A stretch of DNA of 52,451 nt, from positions 1 to 52,451 of the forward strand of contig DATHUR010000199.1 of NCBI GenBank assembly GCA_035462025.1, in the 5' to 3' direction. A model generated the notes under the pieces. It was not told the origin of the DNA. It was given only the letters and a program-made list of their open reading frames with translations, and did not search any database. Origin of the DNA: Egicoccus sp035462025 (GTDB taxonomy: Bacteria > Actinomycetota > Nitriliruptoria > Nitriliruptorales > Nitriliruptoraceae). The translations under genes and the position numbers were made by a program. This document shows, piece after piece, positions 7,698-16,803 of the stretch; the first letter of the stretch is position 1; each line of letters opens with the position of its first letter.

Positions 7698-10547
7698 ATG
7701 AACCGCCTCGCACCGCCGCGTGCGGCGACCGCCGTGCTCGGCATCGCCGCCCTGTCGCTGATGGGCTTCGCACCAGCCCCCGGCCTCGCCACCACGGGCC
7801 CGGTGGCCGGCGCGTCGGCAGACGCGCTGCCGGTCGAGATCGCCGACCTCGACCTCACCGTGCCCGACCTCGGCCTGGGCGGAAACCTCGGCGCCTACAT
7901 CGTGCGCCTGCAGACCCCGCCGGCGACGGTCGCCGCGGCCGCGGCCGGCGGCGCCCTCGACGTCGCCGCCTACCGGGCCCGACTGGCCGCCACCCAGGAC
8001 GCACTGCTGGCCGATCTCGCCGACCGCGGCGTGCAGTTGCTGGCCCTGCCCAGCGCCGACGCGCACGGTGCGGTCGTGCAGCGGCCGGCCCGCATGACCT
8101 ACGTCCTCAACGCCATCGGCGTGGCCGCCACGCCGGCGGCCGCCGAGGCGCTCGCGGCGCACCCCGAGGTCCGCGCGATCGACCCGGTCACCGAGGTCGA
8201 GGCCCTGATGGACGAGAGCGTGGCCTACACCCGCGCGCCGCAGGCCTGGGAACTCGGCGCCACGGGCGCCGGCCAGTCCGTGGCCGTGCTCGACACCGGC
8301 ATCGACTGGACCCATCCGATGTTCGGCGGCGACGTCACCCCGCCCGGCGACACCCATCCGAAGGTCAAGCACTACGAGACCTGGACCGCCGGCCACTCCG
8401 ACGCCCACGGGCACGGCACCCACGTGTCGGGTACCGCGGCCGGATCGTCGGCATACGGCGAGACGCCGCTCGGCCCCGCGCGCTACGACGGTCCGGCCAA
8501 GGACGCCGAGCTGTGGGCCTACAAGGTCCTCAGCGACGCCGGCACCGGCCTGAACCTGTCGGTGGTCATGGGCATCGAGTCGGCCGCCGAACGCGCCCCC
8601 GACGTCATGAACCTGTCGCTGGGCAGCGAGGACGGCGACCCCGACTCGGCCGAGTCCGAGGCGCTGAACAACGCGGCCGCCGCCGGGGTCGTCTCGGCCG
8701 TCGCGGCCGGCAACTCCGGCCCCGGGTACTCGACGATCGGCAGCCCCGGTTCGGCCCACGACGTCGTGACCGTCGGCGCGTCGACCGACCCCGGCGACCG
8801 CGGCTACCTCGCCTCGGTGCCGGATGGTGCGCTGGCCGGCATCGAGATGGTGCCGATGGCCGGCTCGGTGATCCCCGACGAGGACCAGACCGAGTTGTTC
8901 GTCCACTGCGGCCTCGCCGCCACGCCCGCCGACTGTGGCGCCGAGGCCGGCGGGAAGATCGCCCTGATCCAGCGCGGCACCACCCCGTTCTCGGCCAAGG
9001 CCGTCAGCGCCGAGGCCGCGGGGGCGATCGCCGCGGTCATCTACAACGAGGAGCCAGGCAACTTCGCGGGCTCGCTGACCGGTGTCACGCCGGGCATCCC
9101 GGTCGTCGCGATCAGCCAGGAGCACGGCCACGCCCTGCTGGAACTGCTCGACGAGGACGGCGTCTCGACCACCGATCTGCGGCTGGCATGGAGCGACCCG
9201 CAGGCCCTGGTGGGCCAGGTCGCCGGCTTCTCCAGCCGCGGCCCCAACGACGACTGGGTCATCAAGCCAGACGTCGTCGCGCCGGGCAACGACATCACTT
9301 CCTCGGTTCCGCGCGCCGGCCAACTCGCCTCGCCGGACGGCTACGGCCAGGCCGGAGGGACCTCGATGGCCTCGCCGCACGTCGCCGGGATCCTGGCCCA
9401 GTTGACCCAGCTGCACCCGGGCTGGACCCCGCAGATGCTCAAGACCGCCCTGATGAACACCGCGGTGCAGTTGACCGACCCGGCGACGGGCGAGCCGTAC
9501 TCGGTGCACGACCAGGGCGCGGGCCTCGTCGACGCCCATGCGGCGGCGACCACCCCGGCGCTGCTCGGCGAGACCTACCGCGACCACGACGCCTACCCGG
9601 ACGGCACCCTCGCCCGGGGCAGTGTGAACTTCGGCCAGGTCGAGGTCGGTCAGCGGACGGTGCTCGACAAGCAACTCGTCATCCATGACGTCTCCGGCCA
9701 GGGCGGCCGCTGGCGGCTGTCGTTCGTGCCGGGCGACGGCAACGGGCGCGGCGAGGAGGCCGGGCAGGCCATTCCGAAGCGTGGCTTCAAGGTCTCGCTG
9801 CCGCGCGACATTCGCGTCACCCCCGACGGCACCGCCACTGCCCCGCTGCGCATCACACTCGACGGCGCCCGGGTCCCCGAGGGTGACTACGAGGGCCACG
9901 TCGTGGCGACCAACGGCAAGCGCACGCTGCGGGCGCCGCTCGCGCTGAGCGTCGTCCACGCCGAGGACGCCGACGCCCCAGCCGGCGAGACCCTGTGGCT
10001 GCGCGGCAACGCCGAGGACGGCTGCACCGGCGAAGGCCGCCTGGACGTCGAGGCCTGCGGCGGACCGTTCCTGCGTCCGGACGGGGAACCGTCGACCTCG
10101 TCCGCCGCGACCTGGACCGCGCTCGGCGGCACCGGTGTCGTCGACGGCACGGCGGCCCGCAACGTCCACGACCCGAACTGGACCTGGTTCCTCGACGGTG
10201 AGCAGGTCACGCTCGACGGCACGGTGACGGCGCGCTGGTGGGCCGAGTGCACGGCCTGCGGCGACCTCGGCAGCGCGGACTGGGTGCTGCGCCTGTGGGC
10301 CGACGGCGAACTCGTCGTGGAGCAGACGGTGACGGCGACCCCGACGGCCGCGGCGAGCATCGAACTGCTCGAGGCGAACGTCGACCTGCCCGCGGCCGTG
10401 ACGGCCGACGACCACGTCACGCTCCACATCGAACCGGTCTACCTCGACACCCAGACCGTGGGGATCATCTACTACGACAGCCAGTCGGGCTGCGGTGCCG
10501 CGAGTGGCCCGTGCGACAGCCACGTGGTGCTGCCGGTCAGACACTGA
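7698..10547 (+). CDS. Secreted subtilisin-like serine protease (S8) with PA domain
   Basis: 949 residues. A signal peptide (about 1-34) is followed by an inhibitor-I9-like propeptide (about 60-165). The S8 catalytic triad is Asp199 (VAVLDTGID), His239 (HGHGTHVSG) and Ser556 (GGTSMASPHVAG). A protease-associated domain is inserted at about 385-475 (FSAKAVSAEAAGAIAAVIYN). The region after 600 is a beta-rich Fn3-like/C-terminal domain; the last ~170 residues hold several cysteines (DGCTGEG, CTACGD, GCGAASGPC) that may form disulfides. It probably degrades extracellular protein. AAGGGGAA precedes the ATG. No sortase motif or anchor is visible. Confidence 0.93.
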   Translation: MNRLAPPRAATAVLGIAALSLMGFAPAPGLATTGPVAGASADALPVEIADLDLTVPDLGLGGNLGAYIVRLQTPPATVAAAAAGGALDVAAYRARLAATQDALLADLADRGVQLLALPSADAHGAVVQRPARMTYVLNAIGVAATPAAAEALAAHPEVRAIDPVTEVEALMDESVAYTRAPQAWELGATGAGQSVAVLDTGIDWTHPMFGGDVTPPGDTHPKVKHYETWTAGHSDAHGHGTHVSGTAAGSSAYGETPLGPARYDGPAKDAELWAYKVLSDAGTGLNLSVVMGIESAAERAPDVMNLSLGSEDGDPDSAESEALNNAAAAGVVSAVAAGNSGPGYSTIGSPGSAHDVVTVGASTDPGDRGYLASVPDGALAGIEMVPMAGSVIPDEDQTELFVHCGLAATPADCGAEAGGKIALIQRGTTPFSAKAVSAEAAGAIAAVIYNEEPGNFAGSLTGVTPGIPVVAISQEHGHALLELLDEDGVSTTDLRLAWSDPQALVGQVAGFSSRGPNDDWVIKPDVVAPGNDITSSVPRAGQLASPDGYGQAGGTSMASPHVAGILAQLTQLHPGWTPQMLKTALMNTAVQLTDPATGEPYSVHDQGAGLVDAHAAATTPALLGETYRDHDAYPDGTLARGSVNFGQVEVGQRTVLDKQLVIHDVSGQGGRWRLSFVPGDGNGRGEEAGQAIPKRGFKVSLPRDIRVTPDGTATAPLRITLDGARVPEGDYEGHVVATNGKRTLRAPLALSVVHAEDADAPAGETLWLRGNAEDGCTGEGRLDVEACGGPFLRPDGEPSTSSAATWTALGGTGVVDGTAARNVHDPNWTWFLDGEQVTLDGTVTARWWAECTACGDLGSADWVLRLWADGELVVEQTVTATPTAAASIELLEANVDLPAAVTADDHVTLHIEPVYLDTQTVGIIYYDSQSGCGAASGPCDSHVVLPVRH

Positions 10548-10560
10548 GCGGGTCGAGGCC

Positions 10561-10588
10561 GGCCGGTCACGCGGCGAGGTGACCGGCC
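10561..10588. terminator. Hairpin between convergent protease and aminotransferase genes
   Basis: GGCCGGTCAC (10561-10570) and GTGACCGGCC (10579-10588) form a perfect 10-bp stem with an 8-base loop, 13 bases after the protease stop. It overlaps the last codons of the opposing aminotransferase gene. There is no T-run, as usual for GC-rich genomes. Confidence 0.5.
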
Positions 10589-11649
10589 AGCACCTCGGCC
10601 GCCAGGTCGACGTCCGACTCGCTGGTCGAGACGTGGAACGACAACCGCAACCGGCCGGCCCGGGTAGCCGCCACGATCCCGGCCCCGCGCAGTAGGTCGG
10701 GGACGGCCTCGTCGGCCGTCGCCGACACGATCGCCGAGCCCACGTCGGGCAGCCCGACCTTCGCGCAGAACCGTTCGGCGAGCCCCGTCGCGTGGGTGTG
10801 CAGGGCCGGCGCGCCGACCTCGAGCAGGAAGCCCAGCGAGGCGGCCTGGCCGACCCACGAGTGCCAGGCCGGCGAGACGTCGAACCGTCGCGCGTCGGCG
10901 GCGAGACGCAGTGGTGAGCCGTAGATGCTCGACCAGCGGTCCTCGCCGGCGTACCAACTCGCCGCGACCGGAACGAGGTCGTCACGATGGTCCGGCGCGA
11001 CGGTGAAGAACGCGGTGCCGCGCGGGGCCAGCAGCCACTTGTAACCGCCGCCTGCGGTGTAGGTGAACCGGGCGGCGTCGATCGGTAGCCAACCGGTCGC
11101 CTGCGTCGTGTCGATCAGGGTCCGCGCGCCGACGGCCTCGCACGCCTCCACCAGCGCGTCGGCGTCGACGATCCGGCCGTCGGCGGACTGCACGGCGGAC
11201 GCCGCCACCAGCGTCGTCGACGGCGTGACCGCGTCGGCGAGCCCCTCGAGTGGCGCCTCGCGCACCGTGAGGCCACGGCCGGACCGCGCCAGGAACGGGA
11301 ACAGCACGCTGGTGAAGTCGCCCGTGGCCGTGAGCACCTCGCTGCCCTGCGGCAGCGACGCCGCCACCAGTCCGACCAACGACGACACCTGCGAGCCCAG
11401 GGCGACCCAGGACGGGTCGACCCCCACCAGCCGCGCGTAGTCGCGACGGCTGGCCTCCACGGCCGTGTCGAAGGCCGCGGCGTCGACGGTGCCGCGACGC
11501 CAGTCGTCGAGGGCGGCCATGACGGCGGCCATCGTGCGGCGGGGTGGCAGCCCGAGGGTCGCGGTGTTGAGGTAGACCACCTCGGCGTCGAACTCCGCCC
11601 GGGCGGCGGCCAGCCGCTCGGCGTCGGCGGCGGCAGGTCGGTCGCTCAC
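10567..11649 (-). CDS. Class V PLP-dependent aminotransferase-fold enzyme
   Basis: 360 residues. Hallmarks are VYLNTATLGLPP near the N-terminus, ASAVQSADGRIVD, LIDTTQATGWLPID (the PLP-binding Asp and partner), and the Schiff-base lysine in GGGYKWLLAPRGTAF near residue 204. This is the cysteine desulfurase/isopenicillin-N-epimerase-like group. The catalytic Cys loop of desulfurases is not evident, so another amino-acid substrate is likely. The GTG 11649 start has GAGGAA upstream. It is divergent from a Nudix gene. Confidence 0.85.
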   Translation of the reverse strand: MSDRPAAADAERLAAARAEFDAEVVYLNTATLGLPPRRTMAAVMAALDDWRRGTVDAAAFDTAVEASRRDYARLVGVDPSWVALGSQVSSLVGLVAASLPQGSEVLTATGDFTSVLFPFLARSGRGLTVREAPLEGLADAVTPSTTLVAASAVQSADGRIVDADALVEACEAVGARTLIDTTQATGWLPIDAARFTYTAGGGYKWLLAPRGTAFFTVAPDHRDDLVPVAASWYAGEDRWSSIYGSPLRLAADARRFDVSPAWHSWVGQAASLGFLLEVGAPALHTHATGLAERFCAKVGLPDVGSAIVSATADEAVPDLLRGAGIVAATRAGRLRLSFHVSTSESDVDLAAEVLAGHLAA

Positions 11650-11700
11650 ATCGCGTTCCTCTCGTCCGGTCCGGACCGTAGCCAGAAGTGCCCGACGATC

Positions 11701-11706
11701 TAGCGT
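11701..11706 (+). promoter_or_regulatory. -10-like box TAGCGT before Nudix gene
   Basis: TAGCGT lies 33 bases upstream of the GTG at 11734, the same arrangement as at other genes in this window. Confidence 0.3.
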
Positions 11707-11733
11707 GCAGCGCCTGGACGCCGACGGGACGAG

Positions 11734-12207
11734 GTGGGTGTGGCAGCGCGACGCAGCGCCGGCCTGCTGCTGTTCCGCCGCGTCGACGGCGATCTCGAGG
11801 TGCTGCTCGCCCACATGGGCGGGCCCTTCTGGGCCAGGAAGGACGCAGCTGCCTGGACCCTCCCGAAGGGCGAGTACACGGCCGACGAGACCCCACTGGC
11901 GGCCGCCCGTCGCGAGTTCGTCGAGGAACTCGGCGTCCCGGTCCCGCCCGGCGAGGTGGTGGAACTGGGCGAGGTGCGCCAGTCGGGCGGGAAGACGGTC
12001 ACCGCGTTCGCGCTCGAGGCCGACCTCGATCCCGCCAAGATCGTGCCGGGCACCTTCGAGCTCGAGTGGCCGCCGAGGTCGGGCCGGACGCAGTCGTTCC
12101 CCGAGACCGACCGCGTCGCCTGGTTCGACCTCGACGCCGCTCGCGAGAAAGTGGTGACCGCCCAGGTCGCGTTCCTGGAGCGACTCGAGGCTGCGCTGCG
12201 AGACTGA
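11734..12207 (+). CDS. Nudix hydrolase
   Basis: 157 residues with a complete Nudix box at about 47-69 (GEYTADETPLAAARREFVEELGV), giving the metal-binding REFVEE and the flanking Gly/Glu. The N-terminal strand SAGLLLFRR and the WTLPKGEY segment resemble the NUDIX group of diadenosine-polyphosphate/YjhB-type hydrolases. The family cleaves nucleoside diphosphate-X compounds; the exact substrate cannot be read. GTG 11734 is used; GTG 11740 is possible. Confidence 0.9.
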   Translation: MGVAARRSAGLLLFRRVDGDLEVLLAHMGGPFWARKDAAAWTLPKGEYTADETPLAAARREFVEELGVPVPPGEVVELGEVRQSGGKTVTAFALEADLDPAKIVPGTFELEWPPRSGRTQSFPETDRVAWFDLDAAREKVVTAQVAFLERLEAALRD

Positions 12208-12285
12208 ACGGGACTGCGGCGGCGGGCCCTGGGGCACCTCGGCCCTTCCCGGACCACAGCCACGGGGCTACACCTGGGGTGCCTG

Positions 12286-12297
12286 CCTTCGCGAAGG
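12286..12297. promoter_or_regulatory. Perfect palindrome just before the ZIP transporter gene
   Basis: CCTTCGCGAAGG is a 12-bp perfect palindrome ending nine bases before the ATG at 12307; flanking GGTGCC and GGCGCC extend an imperfect dyad. The position suits an operator for a metal-responsive repressor or a leader hairpin. No regulator is known for it. Confidence 0.35.
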
Positions 12298-12306
12298 GCG
12301 CCTGCC

Positions 12307-13041
12307 ATGTCGGTGCTGGCCTGGATCACGCTCGGTGGGCTGGCGATGAGCGTGCTCGCACTCTCGGGCAGTCTCACGCTGCTGCTCCCGGAGCGCTCGT
12401 TCGCGCGGGTCGTGCCGCGCCTGGTCGCGCTGGCGGCGGGCACGCTCATCGGCGGCGCGCTGCTCCACATGCTGCCGGAGGCGGTTGCGGCGATGGGCAA
12501 CCGGCTGTCGGTGTACGTGTGGTTGCTGGCCGGGTTCCTCGGCTTCTTCGTGCTCGAGCAGTTGCTGCACTGGCACCACTGCCACCGTGCCGTCGCCGAG
12601 CACGGACCGCTCGGCTACCTGATCCTGGTGGCCGACGGGGTCCACAACTTCGTCGGGGGTATGGCGGTCGCGGGCGCCTTCCTCGTGGACATTCGCGTTG
12701 GCGTGGTGACCTGGCTCGCGGCGGCGGCCCACGAGGTGCCCCAGGAACTGGGCGACTTCGGCATCCTGGTCCACGCCGGCTGGCGCCGTTCGCGTGCCTT
12801 GCTGTTCAACTTCCTCTCGGCGCTGACGTTCCTGCTCGGCGGCTGGGTCGCCTACGTCCTGTCGGGACGCGTGGACGTCACCTGGCTGCTGCCGTTCGCG
12901 GCCGGCAACTTCCTCTACATCGCCGCGGCGGACCTCATCCCCGAGTTGACCGAGTACCCGGAGGCGTCGCAGAAGCTGCAGTTGACCGGCATGTTCGTGC
13001 TCGGCCTCGCGGGCCTGCTCGCCATCGCCCTCGCCATGTGA
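12307..13041 (+). CDS. ZIP-family divalent metal transporter
   Basis: 244 residues with about eight membrane segments. The two family signatures are present: HNFVGGMAV in TM4 (His113) and HEVPQELGDF in TM5 (His142, Glu143), which form the binuclear metal site of ZIP proteins. A His-rich loop (HWHHCH, residues 88-93) in the TM3-TM4 linker could bind zinc. It imports Zn, Fe or Mn into the cytosol by family analogy. Confidence 0.92.
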   Translation: MSVLAWITLGGLAMSVLALSGSLTLLLPERSFARVVPRLVALAAGTLIGGALLHMLPEAVAAMGNRLSVYVWLLAGFLGFFVLEQLLHWHHCHRAVAEHGPLGYLILVADGVHNFVGGMAVAGAFLVDIRVGVVTWLAAAAHEVPQELGDFGILVHAGWRRSRALLFNFLSALTFLLGGWVAYVLSGRVDVTWLLPFAAGNFLYIAAADLIPELTEYPEASQKLQLTGMFVLGLAGLLAIALAM

Positions 13042-13134
13042 GCGACCGCGGGCCGGGCAGCGCCCGAACCGTTCGTCCCTGGCGCCCCCGCCCGTGCAGG
13101 TGTACACCGGACGTGGACGCACTGGAGGTGGGCC

Positions 13135-13629
13135 ATGCGTGACATCGGTCGCGTCGTCGCACTCGCACCGGACCGGGACGTGGCAGACGAGACCCGGGCC
13201 GACCTGGCCGTCCACGGCATCCCCGCCGAGGTCGTCCACGCCCGCGAGGGCAGCTACGACCTCGAGGACGAGACGTTGCGCGAGCACGTCCTCGCGGGTG
13301 CCACGGGGATCCTCATCGGGCTGCTCGCCGGGCTCGCGCTCGGACTCGTCGTCGTGTTCTCGCTACCCGACGTCCGCGCCTGGGACACGACCGTCCGGCT
13401 CCTGGTCGTGGCCGGCATGGGGTTGCTCGGGACGATGCCGGCCATGATGTGGCAGATGGGCCGGCGCGACCACGACGACGACGATCCCGCCACGACCCGC
13501 GAGGTGACGGCGACCGACTGGCTGGTCATCGTGCACGAGGCCCATGACGCGCCTCGGGCACGCCGTGTGGCACAGCGACATGGGCTCGTCCTGCTCGACG
13601 ACGAGGAACCTCGGCGCGTCGACGCGTGA
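13135..13629 (+). CDS. Membrane protein with two helices and acidic loop, unknown function
   Basis: 164 residues. A soluble N-terminal part (1-52) is followed by two hydrophobic segments at about 53-75 and 86-105, then HDDDDP and a short soluble tail. The overall plan resembles DUF1269-like or stress-inducible membrane proteins, but no signature is decisive. GGAGGTGG lies upstream of the ATG. It sits between the ZIP gene (93 bases before) and the terpene-cyclase-fold gene (35 bases after). Confidence 0.65.
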   Translation: MRDIGRVVALAPDRDVADETRADLAVHGIPAEVVHAREGSYDLEDETLREHVLAGATGILIGLLAGLALGLVVVFSLPDVRAWDTTVRLLVVAGMGLLGTMPAMMWQMGRRDHDDDDPATTREVTATDWLVIVHEAHDAPRARRVAQRHGLVLLDDEEPRRVDA

Positions 13630-13664
13630 ACCCGCGGTGACGCCGAACCAAAGAAGCGGTCGCG

Positions 13665-14777
13665 ATGAAGACGGCGGTCGAAGCCTGGACGCGTCTGCTC
13701 GGCGGTGACCCGCGGCCGTGGCTGCTCGCCTCGGACGAGCCCTCGGCCCGCTGGCTGACGCGGACCGCGCTGCTCGACGGGCGCGACCTCGCCGCGGCCG
13801 AGGCCGAGCGTGCGGCCGTCGTTGCCGACCCGGGGACGCAACGGTTGGTGCGGGCGCTTCCCGAGTGGGGCGACGACGTCATCGCGGGTCACCACAGTCC
13901 GTCATACCTGCCCAACCTGCTGCACCTGCTGGCGGACCTCGGTCTCCGCGGTGGCGACGACCCACGAATCGAGCAGCGGCTGGACGCACTCGAGGCCCAC
14001 CAACGCGACGACGGCCGGTTCATGGCGTTCGGACGCGCACCGGGCACGCCCGGGCCGGTGTGGGGCTCGCTGCCCTGCGACACCCACGCGATCACCGAGG
14101 TGCTGATCCGCTTCGGCCGTGGCGACGGTTCGGCCGTGACCCGTGGGCTGGAACGCATGGCCGCCGATCTGCTCGCGACCACGCAGGGGCCGGGCTGGAC
14201 GTGCGTGCCGGACCCCGCCGTCGGGTGGCGTGGACCCGGCCGCAAGGGGGCGGTCTGTCCCCAGGTGACCCTCGAGGCGTTGCGCACGTTCTCGCGCGTT
14301 CCGGCCGGGCAACGGCCGGACGGGCTCGAGCGGGCCGCGACGACGATGCTCGGTGTGTGGCGCCGTCGCGGGACGGAGCAGCCCTACATGTTCGGACACG
14401 GCAAGCGCTTCAAGACCGTGAAGTGGCCGCCGCTGTGGTACGGCAGCTTCTGGCTGCTCGACACGCTCGGCCGCTATCCGAGCGTGTGGGGACCGACCGG
14501 TGATCGCGGTGACCGCGCCTCGATGGCCGAACTGCTCGCCTGCCTGGTCGCCTACAACACCGCCGATGGCGGGTTGGTGACTCCGCGGTCGGTGTACCGC
14601 GGTTTCGAAGCCCACTCCTTCGGCCAGAAGCAGGTCCCGTCGCCGTTCGCGACCGCCCAGCTGGCGGCCGTCGTCCGTCGTCTGTCAGACCTGGTCGACG
14701 ACGCCACGCAGGTCGACGTCGCCCGGTTGCCGAGCTCGCGGGGTGGCACGGGCGTCGCCCGACCACCGGGTCGGTGA
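13665..14777 (+). CDS. Terpene-cyclase/prenyltransferase-fold (alpha-alpha toroid) protein
   Basis: 370 residues, predicted alpha/alpha barrel with repeats such as LEAHQRDDGRFMAFG and YNTADGGLVTP that resemble the QW-type repeats of squalene cyclases. The catalytic DXDD motif of class II cyclases is not visible, so it may be a degenerate or substrate-binding relative. Cysteines occur at LPCDTHAI, WTCVPD and AVCPQV. It has no signal peptide. A second protein of this fold is at 46.4-47.4 kb. Function unknown. Confidence 0.6.
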   Translation: MKTAVEAWTRLLGGDPRPWLLASDEPSARWLTRTALLDGRDLAAAEAERAAVVADPGTQRLVRALPEWGDDVIAGHHSPSYLPNLLHLLADLGLRGGDDPRIEQRLDALEAHQRDDGRFMAFGRAPGTPGPVWGSLPCDTHAITEVLIRFGRGDGSAVTRGLERMAADLLATTQGPGWTCVPDPAVGWRGPGRKGAVCPQVTLEALRTFSRVPAGQRPDGLERAATTMLGVWRRRGTEQPYMFGHGKRFKTVKWPPLWYGSFWLLDTLGRYPSVWGPTGDRGDRASMAELLACLVAYNTADGGLVTPRSVYRGFEAHSFGQKQVPSPFATAQLAAVVRRLSDLVDDATQVDVARLPSSRGGTGVARPPGR

Positions 14778-14819
14778 AGCGCCGGAGCCTCGGTCCGGGT
14801 CGGCCATCGGGCGGCTGCG

Positions 14820-14825
14820 TAGGCT
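14820..14825 (+). promoter_or_regulatory. -10-like box TAGGCT before the aldolase gene
   Basis: TAGGCT lies 43 bases upstream of the ATG at 14863, matching the recurring promoter-like arrangement in this window. Confidence 0.3.
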
Positions 14826-14862
14826 GGCGCTCCGCCGCCATCGCCGCAGGAGCGCCGTCGCC

Positions 14863-15777
14863 ATGAGCATCCCCGGACTGCACGGTTCGTTGCCCGCGCT
14901 GGTGACACCGCTGGACGCCTCGCGAGCGGTCCACCTCGGCGACGTGGTCACGCTGGTCCGCCGCGCCGTGGACGACGGCGCCAGTGGCGTGGTCGTCGCC
15001 GGCAGCACGGGTGAGGGTGCGCTGCTCGAACCGGCCCAGCGCGTCGCGCTGACACGTGCCGCGCGCGAGGTGGTCGACGACATGGTCGCCGCCGACGGTC
15101 AGCAGCGGCCCCTGGTGGTCGCCGGCGCCTCCGGACCGACGGTGGCGTCCGTCCACGCCGACGTCGCCAGGCTCGCCGAGGCGGGCGCGGACATCGCGCT
15201 CGTGCTGGCACCCGCGACGTACCCGCTGACCCCCGAGGAACTGGTCGGGTTCCACCTCGCGATCGCCGAGCGGGCGGTCGTGCCAACGCTCGTCTACCAC
15301 ATCCCGCAGTTCACCGGTTCGGCGCTCGTGCCCGACACCCTGCCCGAGTTGGCGGCGCACCCCCGCATCGTCGGGATGAAGGACTCCTCCCCCGACGCCG
15401 ACCGTCGCGCCGCCTTCGCGGCCGCCGCCGCCGGACTCGACGGCTTCGACGTGCTGACCGGCCACGGCTCGAGCCTGCGGTCCGCCCTCGAGGCCGGGGT
15501 GGTGGGTTCGATCACCGCCGTAGCGAACCTGCGCCAGCGCCAGGTCGTGCGCCTGCACGCCGCGGTCACCGCCGGGGACACGACCGAGGCCGAGCGGCTC
15601 CAGCAGGCCATCTCGCGGACCTCGACCGCGATCGGTGCCGTGGCCTCGTCCATGCAGGCGGTCATCAAGGCGGCCCTGCAGCTCGAAGGTGTCCTGACCG
15701 AGCGGTGGTGCGTCGCGCCTCTGATGTCGGTCCCGACGGGGCGGCTGGACCAGGTCCGCACGGCGCTGTTGGCCTGA
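14863..15777 (+). CDS. DapA-family (dihydrodipicolinate synthase-like) aldolase
   Basis: 304 residues, a full TIM barrel of the class I DapA/NAL group. Visible are GSTGEG (47-52), the proton-relay Tyr145 in VYHIPQFTG, and the Schiff-base Lys173 in GMKDSS. The arginine that in true dihydrodipicolinate synthase follows the YNxP motif and binds the semialdehyde carboxylate is replaced by Phe150. The substrate is therefore more likely another pyruvate adduct (2-keto-3-deoxy sugar acid or 4-hydroxy-2-oxoglutarate type). AGGAG precedes the ATG. Confidence 0.85.
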   Translation: MSIPGLHGSLPALVTPLDASRAVHLGDVVTLVRRAVDDGASGVVVAGSTGEGALLEPAQRVALTRAAREVVDDMVAADGQQRPLVVAGASGPTVASVHADVARLAEAGADIALVLAPATYPLTPEELVGFHLAIAERAVVPTLVYHIPQFTGSALVPDTLPELAAHPRIVGMKDSSPDADRRAAFAAAAAGLDGFDVLTGHGSSLRSALEAGVVGSITAVANLRQRQVVRLHAAVTAGDTTEAERLQQAISRTSTAIGAVASSMQAVIKAALQLEGVLTERWCVAPLMSVPTGRLDQVRTALLA

Positions 15778-15858
15778 CCGCCGCCGGTCGCGCGGACGGA
15801 TGCAACTCCCGACGTCTGTGACACGTCCCACCGTCGACCACGGCGACGAGGGGACACC

Positions 15859-16803
15859 ATGCGCACCACGACCTGGGCACGGGCACGAGGCATCACCGCG
15901 GCTGGGCTGGCGGCCGCACTGCTGCTCGGCTGTTCGGGCGGCGCCGACGAGGCCGCGACCGCCGATTCGGGCGGCGTCGAGATGGAGGCCGAGGCACCGC
16001 AGGCCGTCGAGGAGGCGGAGGGCGAAGGCTCGGCGGCCGACGCCGACACCGGCGGCGGTGACGGGGCGTCGGCCCTGCCGGTGGCCGCCACCCTGGGTCG
16101 CCGGGTGATCCGCACCGCGACCGTCGAACTGCAGGACGCCGACCCGGGCGCCGTCGCCGACGAGGTCACCCGGGTCGTCGAGCGTGCGGGTGGCTTCGTG
16201 GCGACGGCCGACCTCCGGCGCGACGACGACGGCGTGCTCAGCGGCTCGGTGACCGTGCGGGTGCCCAGCGAGCGGCTCGAGGCCACCCTGGACGAACTCG
16301 AGGCCCTGGCCGACAACGCGCCGCTGCGCCGCATCGAGGAGACCGACGTCACGGTCGAGAGCGCCGACCTCGGGGCCCAGTTGCGCAACCTCGAGGCCTT
16401 CGAGACCGAACTCCGCGCCCTGCTGACCGAGGTCGAGGCGTCCTCGCCCGACGCCGAGGACCTGCTGCGGGTCTACGAGCGCATCCGCGAGGTCCGGGGC
16501 GAGATCGACCGGATCAACGGCCGCCTCGACGTCCTCGACGACCAGGTGTCGCTGGCGACGATCACGGTGCGCCTGACCCCGACCGTCGCCGCGGTGCCCG
16601 TGGCCGACGAAGGTTGGGCGCCGGGCGACACGGTGCGTGCCGCCCTGTCGGCCGGCGTCCGCGCCCTCACCGCTGTCGCCGACGCGGCGATCTGGGTCGG
16701 CCTGGCCGTCCTGCCCGTCCTGCTGGTGTTGGGGCTCCCGGTTGCGGCGGCCTGGCTGGTGTGGCGCCGCCGGACGACGGCGCCACCGACCCCCAGCGCG
16801 TAG
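15859..16803 (+). CDS. DUF4349 lipoprotein
   Basis: 314 residues. The signal peptide ends in a lipobox LLLGC (Cys25), followed by an acidic low-complexity linker to ~75. The DUF4349 domain (about 80-250) includes RRVIRTATVELQD, ERAGGFVA and a central coiled coil (YERIREVRGEIDRINGRLD). A C-terminal membrane helix (~280-303) ends in WRRR. It is probably anchored at both ends outside the membrane. Function of the family is unknown. An ATG start with GAGGGG upstream. Confidence 0.88.
   Translation: MRTTTWARARGITAAGLAAALLLGCSGGADEAATADSGGVEMEAEAPQAVEEAEGEGSAADADTGGGDGASALPVAATLGRRVIRTATVELQDADPGAVADEVTRVVERAGGFVATADLRRDDDGVLSGSVTVRVPSERLEATLDELEALADNAPLRRIEETDVTVESADLGAQLRNLEAFETELRALLTEVEASSPDAEDLLRVYERIREVRGEIDRINGRLDVLDDQVSLATITVRLTPTVAAVPVADEGWAPGDTVRAALSAGVRALTAVADAAIWVGLAVLPVLLVLGLPVAAAWLVWRRRTTAPPTPSA

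Noticed and set aside
7524..10985. 1153-residue frame antisense to the subtilase
   Set aside because: The opposite strand has an intact catalytic triad and signal peptide; this frame is Arg/Gly/Val-rich with no recognisable domain.
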